NCBI GenBank assembly: GCA_037176845.1
Contig: JAYKXP010000187.1
Coordinates: 18,060 to 82,059 of the forward strand
DNA: 64,000 nt
Direction: 5' to 3'
DNA from: Paramarasmius palmivorus
Lineage: Eukaryota > Basidiomycota > Agaricomycetes > Agaricales > Marasmiaceae
Below the pieces are notes generated by a model. The model was not told where the DNA came from. It worked only from the letters and a program-made list of their open reading frames with translations, and did not search any database. Of this stretch, positions 25,128 through 36,250 are shown piece by piece; position 1 is the first letter of the stretch, and every line of letters starts with the position of its first letter. The position numbers were made by a program, and so were the translations under genes.

Positions 25128-26180
25128 TTAAAATTCAGCAGTCCACCCGCATGCAGCGTGACCGAGTCCATCTACAACAGCATCCTGAAGGTCTTCCGCA
25201 GACAGTGTTCCTCCGCACAGAGGGCACTCGGTCGTCTGTTCACGGGGCGGATAATCCCACAGAAATGACAGGTCTGCATCCGGGTGAAACAGTAGGTGGG
25301 CCAGGTACTCGGCCACTTCACTTCGATCGTGATCTAGCCGGTAACTTGCGTCAGCGCATCTGTATCTCCAAGACCTGATAGACACTTACTGAGCCATTTA
25401 GCCAAAGACAGGAGCGCCGTTACAACGGCATCTCGTGCAACGGGGGTTATTCCTTCAAGCTGGTCTCGGAGCACTTCGATTTGAATTTCTGGGATAGGTT
25501 GAGTACTCATAGATCGATAATGCCAAGTGATTCTCGTACCGTAGGCAATCGTATGTGCAGTATCAATGGTCAACCAACTGAAGAAGTCATGCGGGTACTC
25601 TCTCTCCTGCTCTGCTGGGTTTGGTTGAGACCCCTCTGGCCCAGATGACATCGGCTGAACGGTGGTAGAATCGTCCATCACGAGAAAAAAAACGCCTGTA
25701 AAATCGTCAGCACATGGTTGTGACTTTCTCCCAAAGAGCTTTGATCCAACCTGCTGTAGTTTGAGGGTGTACAGTGACTGGGTTCTTGGAGAAGACGAAA
25801 CTGGAGGAAAGATACGGTTGCACTCGGGATTAGTCACCAAGCACATGACTCGGGCTTGTGCGTGTGCTTGTGCGTCACCCGTAGTGAATAGACCGCGAGT
25901 CTTGTACTCAAACCTAATATTCTATCCATGAAAATTTTTAATGGGTCCTGAAGGCATGCAAATGAAGAAATACTTACTGTTTAAATTCATCTTCGTTGTT
26001 GCAGACTACAAAAGCAGCGGAAAAGAATTTCCAAATGTTGTGATACGGCGCGTGATAAGACAGGTGTGACGCACTCCTTTTGCCCCTCAACCACGATGGG
26101 GCTCCTAGAAAAACTTTCAGGTGAGACTCCTTCCATCGTAACATAGTTATCGGATGCTGATATACGGTAGAATGTCCCAT
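25128..26180 (-). CDS. Gene D: unknown protein with C-terminal Cys-pair motif (about 310 aa)
   Basis: Exons (minus): 26180-25978, 25913-25390, 25333-25128; both introns are GT-AG (64 and 56 bp) and in phase. The C-terminus carries CPLCGGTLSAEDL...HAACGW, a likely zinc-ribbon-like knuckle. Upstream is a helical block (EVLRDQLEGITPVARDAVV). The 3' two exons are convincing. The first exon is uncertain, because a second minus frame from a Met at 26,244 also looks protein-like over 26,050-26,244 and because gene E may overlap it. A shorter start at 25,678 would give 164 aa. Not recognised as a known family. Confidence 0.6.
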
Positions 26181-29100
26181 CGCTAGCTCTGGAGACCTTG
26201 AAACTATTCACCAACGTGAGTTTTTTTTTTTTTTTCGGGGCCATGCGCTGTGAGGACCATGCTTACTGCTTCCTGTACAGTTAAACAATCCCTTGTTCAG
26301 ACCCAGGACGTCCTGCAAACGGATAACGAAGAAGCACGTCGTCAGCTCAAGAAACATAACGACGGCCTCGCCAAGCTCAGGTTGAAGGCAAACCCCTCTC
26401 CAGCCTTGGTCACCACAACAGAGCGTGCCGCCTCCGAGACAAAGAAGAAACACTTGCGTCTGGCTCTGAAAATCGATGTGTATACGAAGGCCATTCGTTA
26501 TTTATCAGAGGCAGAAGGTGCATCGTCTGTTTGTCAGTCTTGTGACCTTGACTGACTTGCGCCAACAGAGGTGATTCATATCAACGAAAAATTGAAGATC
26601 GAAAAGAAGAAAGGTCGTCGTACAGAGATGGAGAAGGTGCTGGAGCAGCACAAGTCCGCAATGCAGCTCATGCTCCAGTTCGTGAAGGATAAGGGTGGGG
26701 ATGAGAATTATGACGATGGTGAGAGGTCCCCTGTAGCCCGCCACGACATTCTTCTCAGTTCATTCATAGCCTTCGGTAGCTCAGATTTGAGCGAACTTCC
26801 TGAGAGCGACCTTGAAGGTAGGCCTCTGATTGGTTTTCCACATTGAACCACAATTAATGAATTCACAGTGGAAAAGCCGCTAATCGAAAGCAAATCAAAG
26901 GCTCCACTGCGTCGCAGCAACAGACGTGCATTGGGCCAAAATGCACCAGAGACGCAACCTGTTGTCTCTGCGAGTCCAGAGAAACCCGTCGGTCGGAAAA
27001 TCCCAACAGGTCGTGTTCCAAGGGGACCAATGGGGAAATCCAATCACCAGGTTATGGCCGGTGGCATATCTCAAGCCGCCCCTGCAACGGAGCATCGGAC
27101 CAATCTGGCTGCCGAACCATCTGCCCCTCAAGAAGGTTCTCTGCCGCCTGCCGTATCCAACCCGGGTGGCGACGACCAAGGCATGGTTTCCCCAGAGTTT
27201 GTTGCCGAGACAATGCCCCACTCCAATGCCTCCAAGGGGTCTCCGAAACCTGCCAAACGAGTTGCCGGTAGTCGTCATGTTGTCAAGAACCCTCGCAAGC
27301 GGGGACGTGAGAGCGATGGTTCCAGCAACCCAGCTCCGTCTGCGAAAACCCGCAAAACTATCAAAGACTCCGAAATGGAAGCTGGGGATAACGATACACC
27401 TGCAACACCCATTGAGCCTCCGGCTGGGATAGACGCAATGGAGGACATACCACATGTTGACAGTCGAGACAAGGAGGATGCCTCAGATGACGATATCATC
27501 CCTGCGCCGCAGACGCCGCAGAGATCTTCTGCCAAGTCTTCCATCATCCTAAACAGGAGAGAAGTTTCACCTATGGCGCATCACAACAACACTGCCGACA
27601 ATATCCATGACCATTCCCAACAACTACTCACAAAAGCGAAATCTTCCTCAGCACAGAGAGTGGTGAAAGATGATGACGACAGTGCCGATGATGAAGAGGA
27701 TGATGACGACAGCACTAGCGATGGCTCTGACGACGAGGAGGATGCTGGTGCTAAGAGGGATGCTGACGATGACAACGATGACGATGATGAAGCGCCAGGG
27801 AGAAGAGGTGTTCATGCCACCACTCGGATGCTGATTGTCAATGACATCAGTGACAGTGACGAGGATGCTGCACCACCGAAACATCACCCTGCAATGAACG
27901 CTCGCAGTATACCCCAGCCTGCCAACACTATCAATCCTCGCAATACCAAACAGAAGATTCCTATGGCGTCTTCGAGTTCAGCTCGTGCTAGGGATACAGA
28001 CCAGGACAGTAGTCATGAATCCGATAGTGACGAAGATACCGAGCCCCCGAAGAAACCAGTCTTGAATCGACTGACTACGGGTAAACGTGCTGGCGCTGTT
28101 GAAGACGATGCGGCTAATGTTGGATATTCCTTTGGTCCGAAGAGCAAAGTTGGAGGTGGAAGGAAACACCTGGTCATGGCTGCTAAGGAGGATGCCGGCG
28201 AGGTTTCTGATGACGACGATATTGTTGAGGTTCCCCCTCCAAAGAGGAAAGGTCACGAAACTGCAGCAAAGAAAGGCAAGGGCGCGGCGAGACAAGGTGG
28301 ACAGGCTGGAAGGGATAATGATGAAGAGGTTTCTGAGGTTGAGGCGCGTATTGCTGCGACAAAAAGGAATAGGCCTGAGGTGGTAGCGAAGAGAGGCAAA
28401 GGAGGTCCAGCCAAACACAGTGCAAAGGCTGCAAAGGCGGATGAAGAAGTTTCCGATGTCGAACGGCCTATCAAGGCGAAGGGCGGTGCTCCCAAACGCA
28501 GCGTAAAGGCAGCAAAGGGCGATGGTACAGAGGAGGTGCCCGTCACGAAGCTGAAGGGAGGTCCAGCTAAACGTGGTGGAAAGGCTGCAAAGAATAACGG
28601 TGAAGTGGCTTCTGGTGACGAGGCACCTGTCAAGAAGAGGAGGGGAGGCAGACGCAAGGATGGTGGAGAGGATTCTGAGAAGGTGCTGGTGCCGGATCAT
28701 GAGAACAGCGACAAAGTCGTGTCGGTTACTGAAGGGGGAGTCGTTTGGAACCACCGCGTGCTAAGAAACTTGTGCCCAGACGTACTGGCAGCATTGACGG
28801 CAGCACGTCGAGAGGAGCTAGATTGGTGTGAGAAGAAGAAAGAAAGTAAGTTTACAAAGGCTTCTGTGTAATAATTCAGTACTCACCTGCTACTCCGAAG
28901 ATCTTGCCAACCGTTACATCCTCCAGTATCTCGCAAACCCGACAGAGGCGAACCTAGACATGCTCGACGAGGGGTTGCGCAAGTACATCCGTGATGATTC
29001 CCGCACTGTGCCTCTATCCACTGCCTGCCTCCCCATCATCGAAAGGGTTCTCACGACGGGAAAGAATGGCCAAGGTCTCACAAAATGTGTATACCATCAC

Positions 29101-29811
29101 TACGCCAACAAACTCAAGAGCACAATGATCCACGACCAGGCTGCCGAGTTAGCTTGGGATCGCCTCTTCAAAGAAGAAGACAGCGACGACGACATCGTTG
29201 TCAGAAAAGTCACGATTCGAGAGCTGGAAAAGCAGATCATGCAGGACATTCCATTGGCGAAGCTTAGAGTGAACGGGGCTGCTCGCCAGGGACTCCGCTC
29301 TGGCCAAGGAGGCCCCGAGTTAGGATATTGTCACTGTGGTTGCTCCCGACGAGATGCAGCCATGGGCTTCGTACTCTACAAAGACCTGACTATCACATCG
29401 GAGGCCGGCACGGTCGAGGGTTGGAAGTGGCAGAAGCAGGATGTCAGAGATCGTCAGTTTCTGATGGCTGCCATCCTGAAGTACGGCCTGCTCGAGCTGG
29501 AGGACATACTGCCTTACAAGTTGGTCACAGAGAACGGCAGGACCTATTACCGTAAACGCGACGAGGTGGAGTTGATGGATACCGTGATTGAACGCTACCA
29601 GACGAAGCGTAAAAATCTGTTGGAAGAGAGGAAGGCAAAAGAGAAGGCGAAGCAAAAGCAAGAAGAGGAGGAGGACAACATGTGCTTGTTGTCAGATCTA
29701 GAGACCAAGCCGTCTGGTAAGAAGTATCTGAAAAGGTCCAGAGTGACGGAGGAGATGGACGCCGAAGAGGATGATGATGGGGCAGATGACTCTTCCGAGT
29801 CAGAAGATTGA
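26096..29811 (+). CDS. Gene E: large charged nuclear-type protein, coiled coil + acidic + Lys/Ala-rich repeats (about 1130 aa)
   Basis: Exons: 26096-26120, 26171-26215, 26281-26517, 26569-26718, 26770-26817, 26869-28845, 28901-29811; all phases close. Residues about 20-155 are a charged coiled coil. About 170-430 is disordered and Pro/Ser-rich with basic KRGR-type patches. About 436-476 is almost pure Asp/Glu. About 600-750 holds Lys/Ala-rich repeats (KHSAKAAK, KRSVKAAK, KRGGKAAK) like linker-histone tails. The last 330 residues look folded, with VVWNHRVLRNLCPDV, a GWKWQKQDVRDRQFLMAAI block, and an acidic tail. Likely nuclear and chromatin-associated by composition; no domain recognised. The two small 5' exons overlap gene D antisense; the alternative start is the ATG at 26,259 inside what would then be an unspliced first exon. 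Confidence 0.8.
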
Positions 29812-29981
29812 CAGATTTGGCACTGGTAATAATTAGTTTCATGGACGATATCATGTAGAGAAATTCGTACTTAGTGAACTGGAAACTTGTGTCCACGTCA
29901 ACTGAAGATGCTGAGTCAGCATTAGGGAACATGTGACCGGTCTGCATTCGAGTTCGGGATCTGACACTAGACAGTCAACCA

Positions 29982-31083
29982 ATGCTTCGCCTTCGAAAGC
30001 GGCAGCGACTGCCAAACGATGTGGTGGTCGACATCCTAGAGCGACATGTGAGGACAGTGGGGTGGAAGGGTAACATGGAGCTGTTGCTGATGAACCGGGA
30101 GGTGACGCAGAGGTGAGCACTCAAGAATCCGTTTTGAGCACTTGCTGAAAGTCGGATGACCTTTCAGACTCTATCCAGCGTTCTATCATACGGTGAAAAT
30201 ATGGAAAAAGAAGCAGGTCAAGCGCCTGTGTGCAACGCTTTTGTTCCATCCGCGCCGAGTTCGGTTCATTCACGCCTTGTTTGTCTGCCTTGATCATCGT
30301 CACCCTTGCTCGCCAGTGTTTCTCACACCAGACTATCCTGAAGCGTTCAAACCTGGATCCTGGCATGGAGATTGGATTTCAGAGAAGATGTTTGGGGCTA
30401 TTAACCACTTACTGGAGATCACCTCGCCATTTTTGCAACGGCTGACTATTGTCTCGAAGACAGATCACCCAGAGATCACCGACGCCATGCAAAAACTGGT
30501 TTTACCCAATTTGACGGACTTGGAAATCTCTTCAACCGCCATGTTGGACTTACAGCCAGGGCGATTGAAGTCGTTGACTTCTCTTCGCCTCGCGATCGAC
30601 CTGAGCGTCGAGGGATGTACGCAAGTGTTGGAGAACGGTTCTCTGGAGGGATACATGGATTTGTCTCGCCTCTACCTCTCCTATGACAATGGACACATCT
30701 TGGACATGGAGGACAAAGCGTTCAAGCTTCAGACGCCACAGATGATTCGTCTGCTGGCTATCGAGTTTGATTCAGGGCTGCACCTGCCAATGGAGTGCTC
30801 TGTCTTGTGGAGATATGAAGTTCACCCGAAGGTTGTGTTCATGGTAGATGAAGAGTGGGAGCATTGTGCCACTTATGGTTTGGATGCAACAGGCGATAAC
30901 AGGTGGCGAAAGGCTCACGTGGAAGATCTGATGTTGGTGGGGGTAGCTGGGAGAAGCGACGTGTGGAAACAGGTGGAACTGAAGGTTCAGAAGAGGTGGA
31001 TAGGGTTTGAAGAGGAATTTGCGGGACTGGAAGAGGAACGAGACGAGATATTGAATAGCGCCACTCATTTTGTTCTAGTGTGA
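29982..31083 (+). CDS. Gene F: F-box-like protein (348 aa)
   Basis: Exons 29982-30112 and 30168-31083 join in phase over a 55-bp GT-AG intron. The N-terminus, LPNDVVVDILERHV at about residues 10-23, fits the start of an F-box (LPxDxxxxIL). A Leu-rich region follows (FLQRLTIVSK, LPNLTDLEIS, LKSLTSLRLAI), as expected for degenerate leucine-rich repeats used in substrate recognition by SCF ubiquitin ligases. F-box-like families of this kind are greatly expanded in agarics. Start is the first Met. Gene G follows 208 bp downstream on the same strand and looks like a distant relative. The Skp1-binding role is inferred from the motif only. Confidence 0.7.
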
Positions 31084-31291
31084 AGGCGTGCAGACCGATC
31101 ATTTCAGTAGAATCGCCGATATTTATGTACCATCGTTCATGTTGATCACTGTAGTCAGCAACATTGGCGTAATGTTGAATCGCGAGCAATTTCGTCTGGA
31201 CGGTTGAGGTGTGACGGGGGTGACAAGCGTGACCCATCCAGTCTCCCTCTGTATCTCATCGAATTGTCGTTGCAAGCGAAACTTTCTAACC

Positions 31292-32691
31292 ATGCCATTG
31301 TACAGGTGAAGCATACGCAGCTTGACAGAGGATGGACACTGATTTTGCTTTAGTACCAGTGCCGCCGTCAACATCTGTCCTCCAGAACTGATCGAAAAGA
31401 TAGCGGATTTGCTCCTTGGGACGTCGTTCGTCAATGACCAGACCTTGCGGCTGGTGATGTACCCCCAGGCGATGAAGGATTTGAACAGGATGACGGTGTT
31501 CCGAAAGAGCTGGATTCCTGTTGTGAGGTCTCTGCAAGCTAAAAGCTTGTTTGGAGAGCCGGTACTGAGGTCGAAATGGGATAGGTTGGTAGAGGTGTTG
31601 AATGGCGAGGTTTCTAGCTCGTTTGCTGGACAGACGGACTCTTTCTACATCTCGATGTGGGATGCTCCCGACGTGAGGCCTATCAGACCTGGCTTCTTCT
31701 TTCGGTCAGGTTTCGGGCCAAGCGAGTGGAAGCGTGGCATCAATCCCTATCTCAACTTCCTCTCGACGACTCTGACATCTGGCGAAACCGTAGGAGAGGT
31801 TCTCTACAGCGGCACAAAGCAGCTCGTGCTTGTTGCGGTACCACACCCTCATTACCTCCTGCCAGCAGAGATCAATACTATGACTCGCGCCTTTCGGAAT
31901 ATTACGGACCTAGAGATCCGGGTGACGTGGTCGGTGAAGCGGTTCGTGGACGCAATTACATTCCTAGGTGCCTTTGAGGCATTGGAGAGTGTGATATTGC
32001 GGGAGTTATACGTTGTGGATGATGAAGAGAAGGCGGCATGGGAGGTGTTGGAGCGAGAGATGGGGGATTGTCGTTTGCCTAACTTGGATTATGTGGTGGT
32101 CGAGTCGCGTTTTTCGCCATACAACATCATGTTATTGCTCGCCTTGGGTCCCTTGCCGGCTTTGAAGCAGCTGGCCTTGCACGTCAAGGGAAAAGATTTG
32201 CAATGGATGGGCGACAAGACGGCAAAATGGTGGCCAAGAGTGGCTGGACTGCTGTCTGGTTTGACTTTCCTGGACCTGTTCGCAAAAGAATCTTCTGAAC
32301 GTGAGTCGAATTGCATAATAAGGATGTTAATAACACTGACAACAGTAAAGGTGATTGGGAAGGCTTCGACCTCACTGTAGCATCGAAGCTTGTTGAGCTG
32401 GAGGTACGAAGCGGCCGGGATATCGACTTCTCCTCTTTCTTGCAAAGAAACTCGCCATGGAGAGCAACAGAAATCCTGACCATTCCTGATCTGATGGGTT
32501 TCAAGGACCTTGCTGCTCTGGATATAGTTCTTGCTAGCCAACCTTGTCTGAGGGTGGTTAACTTCGAGGTACCTGTAGCCATTTGGGAAGACGACGGCGT
32601 GATCCAGGAGTGGGCTAACATCATCTCTGATGCAATGCCTCTCTGCAAAGGACGAGACCTATTGAAACCGAAAAAGGTCAAGAGAGGATAG
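31292..32691 (+). CDS. Gene G: F-box-like / LRR-like protein (433 aa)
   Basis: Exons 31292-31305, 31354-32300 and 32351-32691 join in phase. The first exon encodes only four and two-thirds codons (MPLY...), and the AGT codon is completed across a 48-bp intron. This fixes an otherwise missing start, since the second exon's frame has an upstream stop. CPPELIEKIADLLLG at about residues 11-25 resembles an F-box start. Later Leu-rich strands (LPALKQLALHVKG, LLSGLTFLDLF, ASKLVELEVRSG) look like LRRs. Probably related to gene F and tandem to it. Function as an SCF adaptor is inferred. Confidence 0.7.
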
Positions 32692-33829
32692 GCTCGAGTG
32701 AGTGGCATTCCGTTGAGCGTTGAAGGGAATGTGTTGATGGTGTTCTTCCAGGAAATAGATCTGCAAGACAGATTGTTCCCGGCGTCTTGATGGTTTCCGT
32801 AGGAAAATCGTTAGAGGTTGGATTCTATGTATCTCCCTGTCAGTGTTGGATAATTCAAAATCTTCGTGTTACGCACCTTCGTAGAATGCGGTTTTATTGA
32901 CGACACCAAAGGCAAAAGTAGGGAACTTTGGTTGACCAGACTCTGGTTTGAAAGTGATTATGGTCTAAGGAATGTCCATTAGCTATGCATTGACGAGTGA
33001 GCCAAAGGAATCGTCGCACCGGCTTGCTATGGTGCGATTGTTCTGCATGAACACATCACGCGGCGAGTTACTCGTTCATAAGCGGGGAGTTGAGGTATAT
33101 CCTCTCCTATACAGCAGATAGTAATGGTAGGTCAATGAACTGCGATTGCGTTGGGCAGAACGTTGGCACCATGAGTCGCTGGTCGTTGATGAGAGTGGGC
33201 AGGTTGCGTGGGAATTGTTGCGTGTTTGGTACTCAGCTCCCACGAGCCATTGAGTCCTTAGCTTCCTGGTGCATCTATCCTTTGTATCTATTGTTTCTTG
33301 GTGCTATATCGCGTATTGGTTCGTCTTCAAGAGATTCAGCTATGGCTGAGTAGTTACTCAAAGCTCAGTTCTATCGTCCTTACCAGGAAGCACTCGAAGG
33401 GTCTATATTCCGTCTTGGCATAGTGCTGCCATTCCTGCGGCTTTGTGTTCCCCAGCTTATCTCCAGCTATTTCAAAGTATAGGCTTAACTATGGTACGGA
33501 ATATTTGCACTTGGGTATGTGTTCTGCATGTTTTCAGAGCGTCTGCACCATCCCACGTACGGTACTCCCGTTCTTTCGGCTGTGTATCGTTGAGTTTGTG
33601 TCGTTCTAGGACAACACTCGAGCTCACAAAGAACAGAAATCGGGGTGCACAGTTACCATGCTTGGGTGCAGACATTCTTTGTGCTACTGGGTACAGTCAT
33701 TCCCCCGAGATTTCTGTTAAACGTTGATCCTACACTCAGATTTCAATGCGTTTCCGGATACCTGAGTAATGGCTGGGTTGAATATCACCATTGAATGTCA
33801 AAGTCTCTTGGTCGGTGTCCGGCGTTGAA
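32692..33829. other. Intergenic with possible minus-strand exons
   Basis: On the minus strand an acceptor-flanked open stretch (about 32,970-32,880, reading TFKPESGQPKFPTFAFGVV) followed by a GTGCGT donor and a short terminal exon ending near 32,814 looks like the end of a small gene. A candidate upstream exon (NNRTIASRCDDSFGS, about 33,060-33,000) would need an implausibly short intron. I could not build a complete model. From 33,400 to 33,830 I see nothing convincing. Confidence 0.35.
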
Positions 33830-35160
33830 ATCCAGACGGTACGACTGTATCTTCCGAGGGCTGCAGAACAACGGCCGTTGGCTTGTAGGATGGTGTCGTG
33901 GTTTTGTCTGGATATGGTGCAAGAGTTCCGTACCGTACCACTGTGTCCATGGTAAATCACCGCTAAGTATGATTCTTCGATCTTGAGTCTTGACGGTATT
34001 GAAGCAGTGGTTTTGTTCTTCGATTTCGGTTTACCATTTGGAGTAGGTGATAAGAGAAGGGGGTGGTGCCATTATACTTACTCCGAAGACAGCCTGAGGC
34101 ATTCTACCCCACCAATCCTTCTCTGTTGGTGCATCGATTCTATCTGTTGGAGAATTGGCGGACTGTAAGTTATTCCGCTTCTATTTATCATTCAGCTTAG
34201 AGGAGTACTATGGGGTGGTACGATTATACCCTCTATTCAGATGTTCAATGCCCTGACCGTATCTGGTGCGTCAATTCCATCTAAAAAGAGCGAGCCTGAA
34301 ACTGATGTCAGTTCTTGGTGTAACCGTGTCGTTCTTCTACTATATGTCCTACTGTGAATACCATTCAGTGTAGCGGATAGAGTATAAAGTGGTACATTCG
34401 TACTCTGAAGCTCATGTCGCCCTAGTAATCCATCTCCAGTGGTACATCAATTCTATCTTTCAGAAAATTGCGGTCCATTCAGTATGATGGTACCTTCTCT
34501 GATGTTTATATCTACTGAACAATCCATCTCCACTGGTACGTATATTCTATCTTTCGGAATGTTTGGTGCATTCAGCGTCACGGTAGCGTCGGAGAGTATG
34601 AGGTGGGGCGACTGTACCTTCTCTGATGTTCATATCACCTTAGCAATACATCTCCGCTGGTGCGTCAATTCTATCTTTCGGAAATTTTTGGTACATTCAG
34701 CGTGGTGGAGAGAGTATGAAGTGGTGCGACTGTACCTTCGATGGACATGTCACTCCAGCAAACTTTCTCCGCCTGGTGCGTTAATTCCTGTGTTTCCGAC
34801 AATTTTGGTTCTGCGAGGTCCGTGTCTATTTCTCATTCTGCGTAAGCGTTAGGCGATTGTACCTGCTCTGGAGAATAATCCCCTTTCACTGGTGCGGGAA
34901 TTCCGTCCTCTCAGACGAGCGAGATAGATGTTCTAGTGGCCTCTGGTGCGTCGATTCCGTATACCTTCGAAAGAGTGGAAAGGCTTCGGACTGTAGGTGC
35001 TGTACCTGAACACATGGCCGTCGCTGGTGTGGCAATTCCGTCTTCTCAATCGAGCGAGATGGATGTCCTAGTGGTCTTGGCTGGTGCGTTGATTCCGTCC
35101 CCTTTTGAAACAGAGAATTCGGAAGAACTTCAAGCCCTGGTGCTTCGATTCCATTCCTGG
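33830..35160. repeat. Degenerate tandem array (ii), related to array (i)
   Basis: The core GGTGCGTCAATTCYRTCTTTCGG or a variant recurs on the plus strand at about 33,838, 34,215, 34,263, 34,392, 34,440, 34,535, 34,659, 34,775, 34,891, 34,945, 35,025, 35,083 and 35,142. The best block (34,440-34,900) has units of 95-124 bp with shared GTACATTCAGCG, GAGAGTATGA and GACTGTACCTTC segments. TGGTACGATTATAC occurs both here (34,213) and at the end of array (i) (17,869), in the same orientation. No gene spans it. Confidence 0.75.
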
Positions 35161-35214
35161 CCGTGTGAATATCTCTCCGATCAGCTAGGATTTTGGTGTG
35201 GAAAGAGTGTTTGT

Positions 35215-35297
35215 TTATGGATATATTTGGTAGGTGTACAGGCGGGAGGGCTACATATGGATTGGTGAGTGCGTTTATAACGACCCGCGCGTGGGAG
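35215..35297. repeat. Right arm of the imperfect inverted repeat bracketing the KDZ core
   Basis: TATGGATATATT, GGTGTAC, GCGGG and TATGGA occur in the same order and spacing as in the reverse complement of 15,190-15,270. The arm lies just outside array (ii), as the left arm lies just outside array (i). Confidence 0.5.
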
Positions 35298-35299
35298 TT

Positions 35300-36250
35300 T
35301 AGAGGTATTCAGATCAACGGTTATCCGAGCGGTCTCTGGACACGACGATAGCAGTCTACGAGGGGGAACGTGAGAATGTTTGAAGGAGGGAGGAATAAAG
35401 AGGAAGCAGCGTAGTGGATTCATGAGGAGGAATGAGGGTGTAGTACATGCATTCGAATTGGGGTGCGTATTGGGTGCGGGAGTTGAATTGCAGCCGAGTG
35501 AGGAAAGATGACGGCTCGTGCTTTTATGTAGAGTAGTGGGAAGACATGAATAGCATGATCTCCTACTAGTAGCGGGTACTAGAGTACTAGAGGTTGAAGA
35601 GATTGGGAGTGCGGAATGTGTGCCCGAGAACGGTATAGAACGTTGTTGGACTGGCGACGCATTGGATTCAGGAAGACATTGATTGGCTATGGGACAGAAA
35701 CCATCGAAGGAGGTGTAGTTGATGATCTGGGCTTGTACTTGAGTAGGAAGAGGAATGAGGAATGGTGAAAGTCGTAGAGTGAACAGGGTACATACCGAAT
35801 TCCACATATTGTCGTGCCTTGGGTATTTGAAGCTTGGAGCTGGACCTGCTGGGCTGCTTGGATGTATTAGAGCTCAAGACAATGAGCAAGTATTGGCTGT
35901 GCATACTGTTATAGGTCTATGAAGATGAACGCGGTCTGGAAGATGGTGGTTTAGAGCGAAGAGTAATTGCCGGCGGCACACGTTGGACACCCTTCTGACG
36001 ACCACCTCTTGTCCATCCAATGCGCCATCAAGGTTCTCAATTCACCATACACACATCTTATCCGACCTCACCATAGGTACGTGTTCCTCCATCACATCCC
36101 TGGCAGCACACTCAGCCCATCTCTCAGGGCAACACAACACAACGTGCCTTTGATCTTCGATACCCCAACTTCCTTTGGTGCTCAGAGTGGGGATTTCGTA
36201 GGCCAAGTAACTAAAGAACAGGTGTGTTTTTAGCCCTTTGCTTCATTCCT
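35300..36250. repeat. Divergent spliced repeat unit, copy U4 (diverged)
   Basis: Contains the unit's landmarks: a GGAGGAATGAG block, a minus-strand GGTATGTACC donor (about 35,790), a GATGAACGCGGT...GGTGGTT start, GCCGGCGGCACACG, a CATAGGTACGTGTTCC donor and a CTCAGGGCAACAC acceptor on the plus strand. Relic or transcribed unit; no intact ORF. Confidence 0.5.

Noticed and set aside
26895..27455. 186-codon minus-strand ORF opposite gene E exon 6
   Set aside because: Antisense shadow of a long, biased-composition exon. No splice structure and no domain.
27978..28754. 258-codon minus-strand ORF
   Set aside because: Shadow of the Lys/Ala-rich repeats of gene E; composition (Leu/Ser/Phe) is what the complement of Lys/Glu codons gives.
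29525..29947. Minus-strand ORF of 140 codons
   Set aside because: Overlaps the well-supported C-terminus of gene E and has no independent signal.
21000..33000. TET/JBP dioxygenase gene, which is often linked to KDZ elements in fungi
   Set aside because: I looked for an HxD...H 2-oxoglutarate oxygenase pattern in genes A-G and did not see one.
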